DNA of 34,163 nt from an uncultured Flavobacteriales bacterium (GCA_913051935.1 CAJXCU010000023.1:1-34163); one strand, 5' to 3'. Shown: positions 24,415-33,199, counted from the stretch's first letter. The notes: generated by a model from the sequence alone, not told the origin. Made by a program: numbers and translations.

Positions 24415-25686
24415 TCATAATTCAATTACAACTTTTAGGCATGGAGCACCGTCGGCAATAGAGCGTTGATCGATTCTATAACCCAAAAGCGAAATAATCT
24501 TCTCTTCATCAACCAAAACCCAATGTTTGCTTTTGTTCGAAGCAACCGCTTTATCATCTTTTAAAATGTCGGATATCAACTTGCTTCCTTTCAAGCCAAC
24601 GGGTAGCATTCGGTCCCCATTTTCCCATTTACGTATAGACAAAATTCCTTTTAATTTTTTTGGGTTTAGATACAATTCAGTTTTGCTAAATTCTTTTGGA
24701 AATGAATCAACGATGTAACTATAGAAAAATGGAGGTAGGGAAGGGGGCTGGTCTTTTAATTCGAAGTAAAGACCATTTTCTCTTTTCCAAACGGTTTGAT
24801 AATTCGAGTCTTCGGAATTAAGTATTATTTTTTTTCCATTTTCACTACCCATAAGGTTAAGTAAAGGAAATGCAAGATTTTTTCCAATATTCATTTGATC
24901 TAAAAACTCAATCCATTGGTTCGAATTCATGCAAGACAAATCGCTCGCTCGGATTTCAAAATCTTGGGCTGGATATGGAATATAGGAACGTGATAACTTT
25001 CGGTCATACTTTACCTGCTGCTTGAAGTGTCTCTGAAGTATTTCGACAGATTCCGAAATATCAGGAATCTTTACTTTTAATTGTGGCAAAAGTATGTTTC
25101 TCCAAATATTTCGTGCGTATTTATTGGATTGATTAGATTGGTCTTCTCTCCAAATTATTTTTTGTGCAAGAGCATAACTGACTAGCTCTTCTTTCGTGTA
25201 ATTTAGAAATGGTCTCAGAAACGGTGTGTTAAAGGTATTCATACCTGCCATGGCTCTGAGCCCGCCGCCGCGAGCCATAGAGAGCCAGAAGCTTTCTTCC
25301 TGGTCGTCTTTGTGATGGCCAAGGCATAGCATTGAGGTTTTATGTTTGGATAAAAAGGTTTTAAAAAAGTCGTAACGAATTTTTCTAGCAGTGCTTTGCA
25401 TATTGCCACCATCTTTAAGGTCTGCCGAAAGATCGTAGTTCAAAACATATATGGGTATTGATTTTATTTTGCAGTAATCCCTCAGAAGAGTCTCATCTTT
25501 ATCACTTTCTTCGCCTCTCAGGTTGTAGTTCACGTGAAGAACAGTAAAGTGTTTGTCTTGTTCTTGAAACAACGATAGTAGAACCATTGAATCGCAACCG
25601 CCGCTGACAGCTAGATAGTAATGCTCAGCGTTGTATTTTCTAAGTGTCCTCGCGAAGGAGGCTTGAAGATTAGCCACTAATTCCAT
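24415..25686 (-). CDS. tilS: tRNA(Ile)-lysidine synthase
   Basis: A 423-residue cytoplasmic ATP-dependent enzyme that puts lysine on C34 of tRNA-Ile(CAU), making it read AUA. The PP-loop motif SGGCDS is at residues 28-33 (YLAVSGGCDSMVLL). GHHKDDQEESFWLSMARGGGLRAMAGM in the middle and the Arg-rich SNKYARNIWRNILLPQL stretch fit the family, and the C-terminal domain (about 340-423) ends with KHWVLVDEEKIISLLGYRID, typical of TilS_C. It begins 17 bases before the pabB stop and is coupled to it. The enzyme is normally essential. Confidence 0.94.
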   Translation of the reverse strand: MELVANLQASFARTLRKYNAEHYYLAVSGGCDSMVLLSLFQEQDKHFTVLHVNYNLRGEESDKDETLLRDYCKIKSIPIYVLNYDLSADLKDGGNMQSTARKIRYDFFKTFLSKHKTSMLCLGHHKDDQEESFWLSMARGGGLRAMAGMNTFNTPFLRPFLNYTKEELVSYALAQKIIWREDQSNQSNKYARNIWRNILLPQLKVKIPDISESVEILQRHFKQQVKYDRKLSRSYIPYPAQDFEIRASDLSCMNSNQWIEFLDQMNIGKNLAFPLLNLMGSENGKKIILNSEDSNYQTVWKRENGLYFELKDQPPSLPPFFYSYIVDSFPKEFSKTELYLNPKKLKGILSIRKWENGDRMLPVGLKGSKLISDILKDDKAVASNKSKHWVLVDEEKIISLLGYRIDQRSIADGAPCLKVVIEL

Positions 25687-26869
25687 CTAGGATTTTTTGA
25701 ACTTTAATACCGCATTCCGCATATTCCTTTTCAGCATCAGCTTGTATTGTAATGGCACTGCCTACGCCACAAGATAGTGTTCTTAGGTTTGCATTATAAA
25801 TAAGAGTTCTGATGATGACATTCAAATCGAAATCCCCATTCGGTGATATGTATCCAATCGAACCAGAATACAGCCCTCTTTTGAATTCCTCATATTCTTC
25901 AATAAGCTGCATTGCCTTAATTTTTGGGGCACCTGTCATTGAACCCATTGGAAAGGTTGCCCTCAGTATATCGGTAAAACTTTTTCCTTCTTTTAGGTCG
26001 CACGATATGGTTGAAACCATTTGATGAACGGTCTTGTAGGTGTACACTTCACAAAGCTCATTTACGTTTACGGATCCTTTTTTAGCGATTTTTGAGAGAT
26101 CATTGCGCATTAGGTCTACAATCATAATATTTTCTGCTCTTTCCTTCGGGTCGTTCTTAAGGGTGCTTATTAAAAGTAAATCTTCTGATTTATTTTTTCC
26201 TCGCTTTGCTGTGCCTTTAATTGGCTGTGCTTTGAGCTTGGTACCTTTTTTCTGAATAAAGCGCTCCGGGCTTCCACAGAAAATTTCGAAATCTCCAAAT
26301 TTAAAATAACTTGAGAATGGTGCTTTGGTTATGCTATTTAAGTTTGTGTAACAACCTTGAATATCTTTTTTATTAATGTTTTTCGCTACAAATTCTTGGC
26401 AGAAATTTACTTCATAAATATCTCCTTTTTGTATGTGCTCTTTGAGTAAATTTACTTTGCGTAAATAAAGATCTTTACTAATTTGAGGCTCAAATGTAAA
26501 CTTCATTTTTTTATTCACGACAGATTTGGTGGAATTGATAAAGTCTTTTGCAAACGTATATTCTTTTTTTGAACCATCGCCTTGAAGAATATTATAAGAC
26601 TCACCGTTAATATCAAAGACAAAGTCTGGACACCAAAGTACAAGGTCAGGAAAAGAGGTACTGTCTCTATTTTCAGAGCCAAGGTTTTCAATTTGATTTT
26701 TTAGGTCATATGAAAGACACATAAAAATGAACTTATTCTGTCTTTTCTCAATGAAAACATCGATTTGATCTAGCGAATTGACCTGATCTACTGCCAATAG
26801 ATCCATACCACCAAAGGCAAGTAATCCGCTACCATTGTTACCATTTAAAAAACAAACATTCTTACTCAT
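25670..26869 (-). CDS. pabB: Aminodeoxychorismate synthase component I (PabB-like)
   Basis: A 399-residue chorismate-binding enzyme. The C-terminal domain carries the family motifs: FCGSPERFIQKKG, the lysine motif PIKGT (Lys218 at 216-220), IVDLMRNDLSKIA, YKTVHQMVSTISC, RATFPMGSMTGAPK and a YSGSIGYI block. PIKGT with Lys separates aminodeoxychorismate synthases from anthranilate synthases, which have PIAGT. The N-terminal domain is short and divergent, as in other Bacteroidota. The product is 4-amino-4-deoxychorismate for folate. No PabA or PabC gene is near, so the amidotransferase would be supplied elsewhere. The stop overlaps tilS by 17 bases. Confidence 0.85.
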   Translation of the reverse strand: MSKNVCFLNGNNGSGLLAFGGMDLLAVDQVNSLDQIDVFIEKRQNKFIFMCLSYDLKNQIENLGSENRDSTSFPDLVLWCPDFVFDINGESYNILQGDGSKKEYTFAKDFINSTKSVVNKKMKFTFEPQISKDLYLRKVNLLKEHIQKGDIYEVNFCQEFVAKNINKKDIQGCYTNLNSITKAPFSSYFKFGDFEIFCGSPERFIQKKGTKLKAQPIKGTAKRGKNKSEDLLLISTLKNDPKERAENIMIVDLMRNDLSKIAKKGSVNVNELCEVYTYKTVHQMVSTISCDLKEGKSFTDILRATFPMGSMTGAPKIKAMQLIEEYEEFKRGLYSGSIGYISPNGDFDLNVIIRTLIYNANLRTLSCGVGSAITIQADAEKEYAECGIKVQKILDGISG

Positions 26870-26918
26870 AAGTCTCAGTCTAACGTATTCAGTTTCTCAC
26901 ATTCTTATCTTTTGTTAA

Positions 26919-26948
26919 TTGAAATTACGAGCACAACCTCTAATTTTG
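26919..26948 (+). promoter_or_regulatory. Flavobacterial-type promoter for the TonB receptor gene
   Basis: TTG (26919-26921) and TAATTTTG (26941-26948) are 19 bases apart, a perfect match to TTG-N17-23-TAnnTTTG. It leaves a leader of about 85-90 bases before the ATG at 27041. The intergenic region between pabB and the receptor is otherwise AT-rich and shows no clear operator. Confidence 0.6.
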
Positions 26949-27040
26949 CGTGAACGTTTAACAAATTGTGGTATAAATTTAACACCTTAAAAACTTTTAG
27001 CACCTCCATGTGTTCTTATCTTTACAACTTATTTACAATA

Positions 27041-29440
27041 ATGAAGCATAGTCTCACGCTTATTTTTATTCTCTTTGGATTTTTATCAATTGCTCAGAAG
27101 ACTTCTACGTATACCTTAAGCGGTTATGTCAGTGATGCACAAAGTGGCGAAGCCCTAATTGGTGTTAAAATATTTGTGCCCTCTATTAACAAAGGAACCA
27201 TTAGTAATACTTATGGATTCTATTCTTTGACCTTAGATGAAGGAATTTATCAAATTCAATTTAGATCTGCACTTTTCCCTACCGAAATAAAAGAGATTCA
27301 GTTGACCAAAGATATTGATTACAATCTCGAGCTGGGTAGCTCAATTATTGATTTACAGGAGGTCGTTGTCAATGGTAAAAAAGGAGAAAATATAAAATCA
27401 ACGCAGATGGGTTCGGTTGAGCTAAATATTGAGAGTATTAAAACATTACCTGCTTTTATGGGCGAGGTAGATGTTGTGAAAACGATTCAGTTGTTGCCTG
27501 GTGTTTCCTCTGCTGCGGAGGGAGGACAGGGGTTTTATGTGCGCGGTGGAGGACCAGATCAGAATCTCGTGTTGCTTGATGAAGGTGTGGTTTATAATGC
27601 GGCTCACCTCTTTGGTTTTTTCTCTGTATTTAATGTCGATGCAGTGAAAAGTGTAAACCTTATCAAAGGAGGAATGCCGGCCAATTATGGAGGACGAATG
27701 TCTTCCGTATTGGAAGTTAATATGAATGAAGGAAACAATAAAAGATTTAAAGTAAAAGGCGGAATTGGAGCGATTTCATCGAGATTAACATTTGAAGGTC
27801 CGCTAAAAAAGGACAAAGGATCTTTTATTATTTCGGGTCGCAGAACTTATCTTGACCTGATCATGAAAGCTGCAATTCCAGATACTTCACCTTTTGCTGG
27901 AACGAGCTATTTCTTTTACGATTTGAACGCCAAATTCAATTATAAATTAAGTGATAAAGACCGTATATTCTTGAGCGGATATTATGGAAAAGACGTATTT
28001 TCTTTCGCAAACAATGAGGGTGGCTTTAGTGTGAATATGCCTTGGGGAAATGGTATTGCCGCTTTGAGATGGAATCACCTATTTAACAAGAAACTTTTCA
28101 TGAATGTCACAGGTACTTTTTCAGATTATATGTTTCAATTTGGTTCCGCTCAAGACCAATTTAGGTTTAGTTTAACCTCCGGTGTGAGGGATTTAGGATC
28201 TAAAATTGATTTCTCATATTTCCCAAATCCAAGTCATTTGGTCAAGTTTGGCTTAAATCACATTTACCATACCTTTACGCCTACTAGCGTCTCTGCTGAG
28301 TCGGACTCTGTTGTTTTTGATACTGGAGCTGCGCAGCGTTTATTTTCTCACGAAACAGCTTTCTACATCATGGATGATTTTGATGTAAACGATAAGGTTA
28401 AAATCAATGCTGGTTTACGCTACAGTATGTATCATCATGTAGGACCATTCACGAGATACATCAATGGAGATATCAGTGCGCCAGATACCTCTATTCAATA
28501 TCCATCCGGCAATTTGATTAAGTTCTATCATGGTTTGGAGCCAAGATTTTCGATGCGATGCCTGCTGCCGGATAATAGCTCAATTAAAGCAGGGTATTCT
28601 TACAATTATCAATATGTACATTTAACTGCATTGAGCGCAGTATCTTTGCCAACGGATATTTGGTACCCTACAACAGATATCGCGAAGCCGCAAATAGGAT
28701 GGCAGGGAAGTATAGGTTATTTTAAAAACTTTCTCAATGACCAAATTGAAACCTCGGTTGAAGTTTATTACAAGAAAATGAATAACATGATTGAGTACAA
28801 GGAAGGTGCGCTTCCGGGAGATAATGTCAATGACAATACGGACAATTTATTGGTGTTTGGAGAAGGTTGGTCATACGGTATAGAGCTATTTATTAAAAAG
28901 GCAATGGGCGACTTTACGGGTTGGATTGGTTATACATGGGCTAAATCCGATAGGCAGTTTCCTGATTTAAATTCTGGAAATTTGTACCCTGCTAAATATG
29001 ATCGAAGACATGACCTGAGTATTGTTGGTACGTATAAACTTAATGACAGATGGACCTTTAGTACAGCCTTTGTTTATGCGACAGGAAACACTTTAACATT
29101 ACCGTCCTCGTGGTATGTGCAGGAACAAAATCTTCTATTCAATTATGGTCAGCGAAATTCAACAAGAATGGCTCCCTACCACAGACTTGATTTATCTGCC
29201 ACCTTATACAGTAAATCTTACAAAAATAAAACAGACGTAAATGGTGAATTAATTCGTGTCAAAAAGAAGGTTAGAAGCAATTGGGCTTTTTCCATTTACA
29301 ATGTATACAATCGTGCAAACCCCTTCTTCATGTACGTTGACAATGATGGTGACTTCCTTGCCGGAGACTTTCAGCTTACAGTTAAGCAGGTTTCGTTATT
29401 CCCCATAATCCCGAGTGTAACTTGGAACTTTGAACTATAA
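27041..29440 (+). CDS. TonB-dependent receptor with carboxypeptidase-like N-terminal domain
   Basis: A 799-residue outer-membrane receptor. The signal peptide is MKHSLTLIFILFGFLSIAQ. Residues about 24-110 are a carboxypeptidase-D regulatory-like domain (YTLSGYVSDAQSGEALIGV, then TYGFYSLTL). The plug domain (about 120-230) includes QLLPGVSSAAEGGQGFYVRG, then GGPDQNLVLLDEGVVYNA and FGFFSVFN. The remainder is a barrel with aromatic-rich strands, ending PIIPSVTWNFEL. A TTG-started extension from 26966 was rejected in favour of the ATG at 27041, which begins a clean signal peptide. The DUF4249 lipoprotein gene starts one base after the stop. Such receptor plus DUF4249 pairs are common in Bacteroidota and should take up a ligand that cannot be inferred here. 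Confidence 0.92.
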   Translation: MKHSLTLIFILFGFLSIAQKTSTYTLSGYVSDAQSGEALIGVKIFVPSINKGTISNTYGFYSLTLDEGIYQIQFRSALFPTEIKEIQLTKDIDYNLELGSSIIDLQEVVVNGKKGENIKSTQMGSVELNIESIKTLPAFMGEVDVVKTIQLLPGVSSAAEGGQGFYVRGGGPDQNLVLLDEGVVYNAAHLFGFFSVFNVDAVKSVNLIKGGMPANYGGRMSSVLEVNMNEGNNKRFKVKGGIGAISSRLTFEGPLKKDKGSFIISGRRTYLDLIMKAAIPDTSPFAGTSYFFYDLNAKFNYKLSDKDRIFLSGYYGKDVFSFANNEGGFSVNMPWGNGIAALRWNHLFNKKLFMNVTGTFSDYMFQFGSAQDQFRFSLTSGVRDLGSKIDFSYFPNPSHLVKFGLNHIYHTFTPTSVSAESDSVVFDTGAAQRLFSHETAFYIMDDFDVNDKVKINAGLRYSMYHHVGPFTRYINGDISAPDTSIQYPSGNLIKFYHGLEPRFSMRCLLPDNSSIKAGYSYNYQYVHLTALSAVSLPTDIWYPTTDIAKPQIGWQGSIGYFKNFLNDQIETSVEVYYKKMNNMIEYKEGALPGDNVNDNTDNLLVFGEGWSYGIELFIKKAMGDFTGWIGYTWAKSDRQFPDLNSGNLYPAKYDRRHDLSIVGTYKLNDRWTFSTAFVYATGNTLTLPSSWYVQEQNLLFNYGQRNSTRMAPYHRLDLSATLYSKSYKNKTDVNGELIRVKKKVRSNWAFSIYNVYNRANPFFMYVDNDGDFLAGDFQLTVKQVSLFPIIPSVTWNFEL

Positions 29441-29441
29441 T

Positions 29442-30383
29442 ATGAAATTATCTATCTATACAATTAGCTTGTTTTTATTTTGCGTGTCTTGCACCAAAGA
29501 AGTTGAAATTGCCATTCCAGGTTACGAGGAGCAAATCGTAATTGACGGTAGTATAAAGACAGGTCAGCCAGCAATTGTTCTATTATCAACTACAGCCAAT
29601 ATTTATTCACCAACCAACCTCGAGGCCTATTTAAGTGGTTTTATTTCTGGTGCTACTGTTGTTGTTTCTGATGGTAATATCACCGAGACTCTCGTTGAAA
29701 TATGTACGGACAATCTGCCGCCAGGAACAGAGGAACTGGCAGCAGCATTTTTTGGGCTTCCAGTTGAAGAGCTTATCAATTTGAATCTTTGTGGTTATTT
29801 CTCTTCTTTCATTGTCGGTGAGGTAGGAAAAACATATAGTTTGGATGTTCAAGTCAATGGAGAAATTTATACCTCTGTTACATCTATACTTGAACCAACC
29901 GCATTAGATTCTCTTTATTGGAAACCTGAAGCACCTTTGGAGGACCATGGTTGGTCGTGGGCAACCCTCTCTGATCCTCCCGGATCGTTTGATGCCTATG
30001 TATGGGAAGTCCAACGTTTAAATACGCTACCTGATGGATCAAGAGATCCGACTGTCTACAAACCTTTTGGTCCGTATTTCGATGATTCATTTTTCGATGG
30101 CTTGACTTTTGAATTTGCTTACGAGAATCCGATTAATATTTTTGATGAAGAGGTCGATCAGGACTATCGAGGGTATTACCCTCAGGGAGATACAATTCTG
30201 GTAACATTCTCAAAAATAGGGGAGGCTGAATTCAATTTCTTTGAAAAGAAATACAATCAAATGTATACTGCAGGAAACCCATTTGCAACACCAACCAATA
30301 TACCAACAAATATAGTGGGAGGAGCTTTGGGGGTTTGGGCAGGATTCTCTCCAACAAGTGATACGCTTATTTGTCAGCCTTAG
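29442..30383 (+). CDS. DUF4249 lipoprotein, partner of the TonB receptor
   Basis: A 313-residue lipoprotein. The signal MKLSIYTISLFLFCVSC ends at Cys17, which would carry the lipid, followed by TKEVEIAIPGYEEQIVIDGSI, the usual start of DUF4249 proteins (a beta-rich domain beginning with a CEK/CTK...VV(I)DG pattern). Other family marks are ISGATVVVSDG, GKTYSLDVQVNGEIY and LDSLYWKP. The ATG lies one base after the receptor stop; the open frame also extends upstream to a TTG inside the receptor gene. It probably sits on the outer face of the outer membrane as a ligand-binding partner of the receptor (inference). Its stop overlaps the convergent cupin gene by four bases (TTAG). Confidence 0.8.
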   Translation: MKLSIYTISLFLFCVSCTKEVEIAIPGYEEQIVIDGSIKTGQPAIVLLSTTANIYSPTNLEAYLSGFISGATVVVSDGNITETLVEICTDNLPPGTEELAAAFFGLPVEELINLNLCGYFSSFIVGEVGKTYSLDVQVNGEIYTSVTSILEPTALDSLYWKPEAPLEDHGWSWATLSDPPGSFDAYVWEVQRLNTLPDGSRDPTVYKPFGPYFDDSFFDGLTFEFAYENPINIFDEEVDQDYRGYYPQGDTILVTFSKIGEAEFNFFEKKYNQMYTAGNPFATPTNIPTNIVGGALGVWAGFSPTSDTLICQP

Positions 30384-30880
30384 GCCGTCAATCTTTGAAT
30401 TATTTCTCCCTCGTTTGGGAATTTATCGATGAGTTCTTCATAACTGAATAGCTCAAAATCCTGAAATTCGAATCCAGGAGATACAACACAGCTTACAAGT
30501 GCGTATGAATGGGGTTCTATAACAGCACTCCCAAAGATTGTATTTCCTTTCACTAAATGCTGGGGTTTACAAGCATCGTTGTAGGTTTTTCCTAGAATAT
30601 ACTCTCGATGCATGTCGTCCTCTAGTGTGTGTATGACGATAGGACTTCCTTCGTGGTGAAACCACAATTCATCGTTTGAAATTCTATGAAAATTCGAGAC
30701 ATTCTCTGAGGTTAGTAGAAAATAAATCGATGTCATTAATACACCTTCATTATTCGCTGTCTTGGTTTTAGACCGATAGGTTTCAGTATAAAAGCCTCCC
30801 TCTGGGTGTTTCGTCAATTTTAATGTGTCGATAAGTGATTTTATTCTATTCGATTGGTCCTGGCCTAAAAGAGCTTCCAT
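30380..30880 (-). CDS. Cupin domain protein, DUF985 (cupin_5) family
   Basis: A 166-residue cytoplasmic protein. HPEGGFYTETYRS (residues 24-36) is the family hallmark, followed by MTSIYFLLTSENVSNFHRISNDELWFHHEGSPIVIH and HLVKGNTIFGSAV, the two halves of the cupin barrel, then CVVSPGFEFQDFELFS. His and Glu residues that could bind a metal are in HRISNDELWFHHEG. The family's substrate is mostly unsettled; some members act on sugars or epimers. The first 35 bases overlap the end of the preceding barrel gene, a large overlap. No shorter start fits, as the next ATG lies after the first hallmark. Confidence 0.85.
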   Translation of the reverse strand: MEALLGQDQSNRIKSLIDTLKLTKHPEGGFYTETYRSKTKTANNEGVLMTSIYFLLTSENVSNFHRISNDELWFHHEGSPIVIHTLEDDMHREYILGKTYNDACKPQHLVKGNTIFGSAVIEPHSYALVSCVVSPGFEFQDFELFSYEELIDKFPNEGEIIQRLTA

Positions 30881-31595
30881 TGCTTTTTGTATTTGGAAAG
30901 AAAAATTTGAGGTCTAGCGATAAAAAAGACCCATTAACATTGCTTGCTGAAACAAGTTCATATCCTTGATACCTGTACATGCCTGCAAGGATAAAAAGTG
31001 TAGACAGCGGGATTTGTACAGAGCCACCTAAATAGAAGAATCCCGACTTCTTACTTCGGAACTCAAATCCAATATTACCATTAAAATCAGCCGTAAACTT
31101 CTTTTTATAATCTACATACCCAGTGTGAATGAAGGAGTGGTTGTCTGCTGTATTATCAACGGCTCCGATGGTTGAAGGTTTGTAAGAAGCTGCGATTCCG
31201 AGAGATGCATTTGCATACCAGGACTTATTTAGTTTTATGTAAATGAGGCAATTTAACGGAATATCATAGGTCAAAAATCCTAAATCTCGTTCAGCATATT
31301 GATTAGAGTCTGCGACACTCATATTGAGATAAAAGTTCCTGTGAATTAGATTAATCCCGGTTTCAAATGCAATTAGTTTCGTAATTCCTGCTCTCACAGT
31401 TGCACCTATGGAATATCCAGCTTTTTGGGTGCAGGTACTTGTAAATTCTTGATTACTGATTGTAACGGATTTACTACCCACAAAATTATTCGGCAAAACA
31501 GTTCTGTAATGCACGCCGAAGTAGGATGGTACTTTTGGGGATTGGCAGAAACTATTGAGGCTCAAAAGTAAAAAAAGGATGACCAGTATTTTCAT
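30846..31595 (-). CDS. Probable outer-membrane beta-barrel protein (PorT-like fold, unknown)
   Basis: A 249-residue exported protein with signal peptide MKILVILFLLLSLNSFCQ. The mature part alternates hydrophobic and polar residues: AGYSIGATVRAGITKLIAFETGINLIHRNFYLNMSV, IPLNCLIYIKLNKSWYANASLGIAASY, FNGNIGFEFRSKKSGFFYLGGSVQIP. The aromatic belts and eight or so strands suggest a small barrel, like OmpA- or PorT-type Bacteroidota proteins. The C-terminus SLDLKFFFPN followed by a short tail is typical enough. It overlaps the small membrane protein gene by four bases and the cupin gene by 35. I cannot name it further. Confidence 0.6.
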   Translation of the reverse strand: MKILVILFLLLSLNSFCQSPKVPSYFGVHYRTVLPNNFVGSKSVTISNQEFTSTCTQKAGYSIGATVRAGITKLIAFETGINLIHRNFYLNMSVADSNQYAERDLGFLTYDIPLNCLIYIKLNKSWYANASLGIAASYKPSTIGAVDNTADNHSFIHTGYVDYKKKFTADFNGNIGFEFRSKKSGFFYLGGSVQIPLSTLFILAGMYRYQGYELVSASNVNGSFLSLDLKFFFPNTKSNGSSFRPGPIE

Positions 31596-31981
31596 TTTAT
31601 TTGCTCAGTTTGCTCGTTTAAATAAGACATGTGTTTAGAATAACTCAAAATCGCTAAAAGTAGTATACCTAAACCAAATAAAAGAACCGCCCAGCGGAAT
31701 ATGCGGAAAGGGATGAGCGGTTTTTTATGTTTGCCTTCAACCTTGATATTAATCTTCATTGTTTGCTTGTAATATTTCGTATGTATTGCAAACAGGGTGT
31801 ACAAGAGTTGTCTTTTTTTTTCGGTATCCTCCTCAAAAGAAATATTGTGGGCAATTAATTCAGCTCTAAAGGAATTTGCTCTTTCTAGGTCCGTGAATCG
31901 GTAAACGACGAAATTCGGGTTTTCTGGATGCTTTGTGAAGTTTACAAATCCAAGGTCTAGATGCTCTATTGGGTTTTCCAT
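31592..31981 (-). CDS. Unknown protein with one membrane helix
   Basis: A 129-residue protein I do not recognise. The N-terminal 75 residues (HLDLGFVNFTKHPENPNFVVYRFTD ... ELIAHNISFEED) look like a compact alpha-beta domain, perhaps ferredoxin-like. A basic stretch (KGKHKKPL) precedes one hydrophobic helix at about 95-114 (WAVLLFGLGILLLAIL) and a short polar tail, so it is probably inner-membrane anchored. It overlaps nitroreductase by 16 bases upstream and the barrel gene by four bases (ATGA) downstream, so it is translated from the same message. Confidence 0.65.
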   Translation of the reverse strand: MENPIEHLDLGFVNFTKHPENPNFVVYRFTDLERANSFRAELIAHNISFEEDTEKKRQLLYTLFAIHTKYYKQTMKINIKVEGKHKKPLIPFRIFRWAVLLFGLGILLLAILSYSKHMSYLNEQTEQIK

Positions 31982-32556
31982 ACGGTATTATATTCAATAG
32001 GCTTCCTATGAGATTTTGGCCAATCCCCTTTCGGGTAACCCAAATAGATTATACCCAAGCATTTATCTTTTTCAGTGATGCCAAGAAATTCATTCATTTC
32101 CTTAGTGTAAATAAGCTTTGGTGACGACCAAAATGAACCGATTCCATAGGCAGTTGCCGTCAGCTGAAGGTTTAGAATTGAGCATGCAACTGCTTCAATT
32201 TCCTCTATTTCGGGGATTTTTTCCTCTAATTGTCGAGACATGCTGACAAGGATAACAACAGATGAAATTAGTGGTCTTCGAATTAGCTTTGCAAGCTTTG
32301 TATCATTTTGTTGATCATCAGGGGTTGTTTCTAGGTATAACTTACCTAGTGCCTGACTTAATTCTTGTCTAGCCGAATCTGATAGATATACCTGGAATCT
32401 CCATGGTTGGGTCTTACCATGATTAGGTGCCCATTGTGCATTTTTGAGCATCAATTCTATTTGGTCCTTTTGCACTTTTCTGTTGGTAAAATGCTCAGGG
32501 GGTATAGATCTTCTGGTTCGGATCAAATCATTGACTTCGGAAAGGTTAAATTTCAT
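31966..32556 (-). CDS. Nitroreductase family protein
   Basis: A 196-residue FMN-dependent oxidoreductase. RTRRSIPPEHFTNRKV (13-28) is the usual N-terminal FMN-phosphate segment and APNHGKTQPWRFQVYL (43-58) the second cofactor block. The C-terminal YGIGSFWSSPKL and LGIIYLGYPKGDWP stretches fit the small nitroreductases of the YdjA type. It should use NAD(P)H to reduce nitro, quinone or enone compounds; the native substrate is unknown. It is the first gene of an overlapping series ending with the cupin, and a consensus promoter lies just upstream, partly within the end of the TPR gene. Confidence 0.88.
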   Translation of the reverse strand: MKFNLSEVNDLIRTRRSIPPEHFTNRKVQKDQIELMLKNAQWAPNHGKTQPWRFQVYLSDSARQELSQALGKLYLETTPDDQQNDTKLAKLIRRPLISSVVILVSMSRQLEEKIPEIEEIEAVACSILNLQLTATAYGIGSFWSSPKLIYTKEMNEFLGITEKDKCLGIIYLGYPKGDWPKSHRKPIEYNTVWKTQ

Positions 32557-32571
32557 GAAAAAGGCTTTTCA

Positions 32572-32604
32572 CAAATTTACATACTTACGATGACTTAATT
32601 GCAA
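32572..32604 (-). promoter_or_regulatory. Flavobacterial-type promoter for the nitroreductase operon
   Basis: On the minus strand, TTG (32604-32602) is 22 bases from TAAATTTG (32579-32572), within the TTG-N17-23-TAnnTTTG pattern. The -7 element ends 15 bases before the nitroreductase ATG, and the -33 element lies in the last codons of the TPR gene. Confidence 0.55.
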
Positions 32605-33116
32605 TAAGTTTGACTGTAAACATCAGCGGCTTTCAAGCCCAAGGCAATTGCTTTTTTTAGGTCTTTACAGCAGCCTTTTTCATCACCATTCATTCTTTTT
32701 ACAAGCGCACGCATGTAGAAGTAATTGGGGTTTTTAGTGTTGAGGACAATCGCCTGGTCCAAATCCTGAATGGCATGATGAAATCTTTCTTCCGTAAAAT
32801 GAATAAAGGATCGAATGGAGTAGAGATGTGAAATGGTTTTTTTGTCTTTTGGAATGTCAGCAGTAATTCTAATGCCCGCATTGAGTAGCTCCATGGCATT
32901 CTTGTAGTTGCCTCTAGAAATAAATACATCCGAAATTTTCGCATAAGCGTCAGCGCAGGCACTATCAACGTCCAAAGCCCTGTCGTAAAGACTTAGTGCC
33001 GCCATCGTGTCTAATTTTGCTAGCTTCTTATCTCCCTTATCTAGTATTTTATTTACTTTCTGCTGGGCTTGTAAGGAAAAGCAGACACCGAAAACAAAGA
33101 TTAAAACAATTTTCAC
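32595..33116 (-). CDS. Exported tetratricopeptide-repeat protein
   Basis: A 173-residue protein with signal peptide MKIVLIFVFGVCFSLQAQ. Three to four TPR-like helical pairs follow: AALSLYDRALDVDSACADAYAKISDVFISRGNYKNAMELLNAGIRI and HHAIQDLDQAIVLNTKNPNYFYMRALVKRMN, then a terminal half-repeat with GCCKDLKKAIALGL. TPR arrays bind other proteins; the partner is unknown. The double cysteine GCCKDL motif is also seen in other Bacteroidota TPR proteins of the periplasm. It stands alone before the nitroreductase unit and diverges from the tRNA gene. Confidence 0.85.
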   Translation of the reverse strand: MKIVLIFVFGVCFSLQAQQKVNKILDKGDKKLAKLDTMAALSLYDRALDVDSACADAYAKISDVFISRGNYKNAMELLNAGIRITADIPKDKKTISHLYSIRSFIHFTEERFHHAIQDLDQAIVLNTKNPNYFYMRALVKRMNGDEKGCCKDLKKAIALGLKAADVYSQTYCN

Positions 33117-33181
33117 TTCATTAAATTTAATGTATTTTCGACTAAAGACAATATTCAGATTATTATTTATTGAAATATATT

Positions 33182-33189
33182 TATCTTTG
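33182..33189 (+). promoter_or_regulatory. Candidate -7 promoter element before the tRNA-Arg locus
   Basis: TATCTTTG matches TAnnTTTG. It lies 10 bases before the decayed 5' tRNA half and 65 bases before the intact tRNA. No TTG stands at 17-23 bases upstream. Its distance suits transcription starting at the broken copy, as if that copy was once the first gene. Confidence 0.4.
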
Positions 33190-33199
33190 CACCTCTAAT

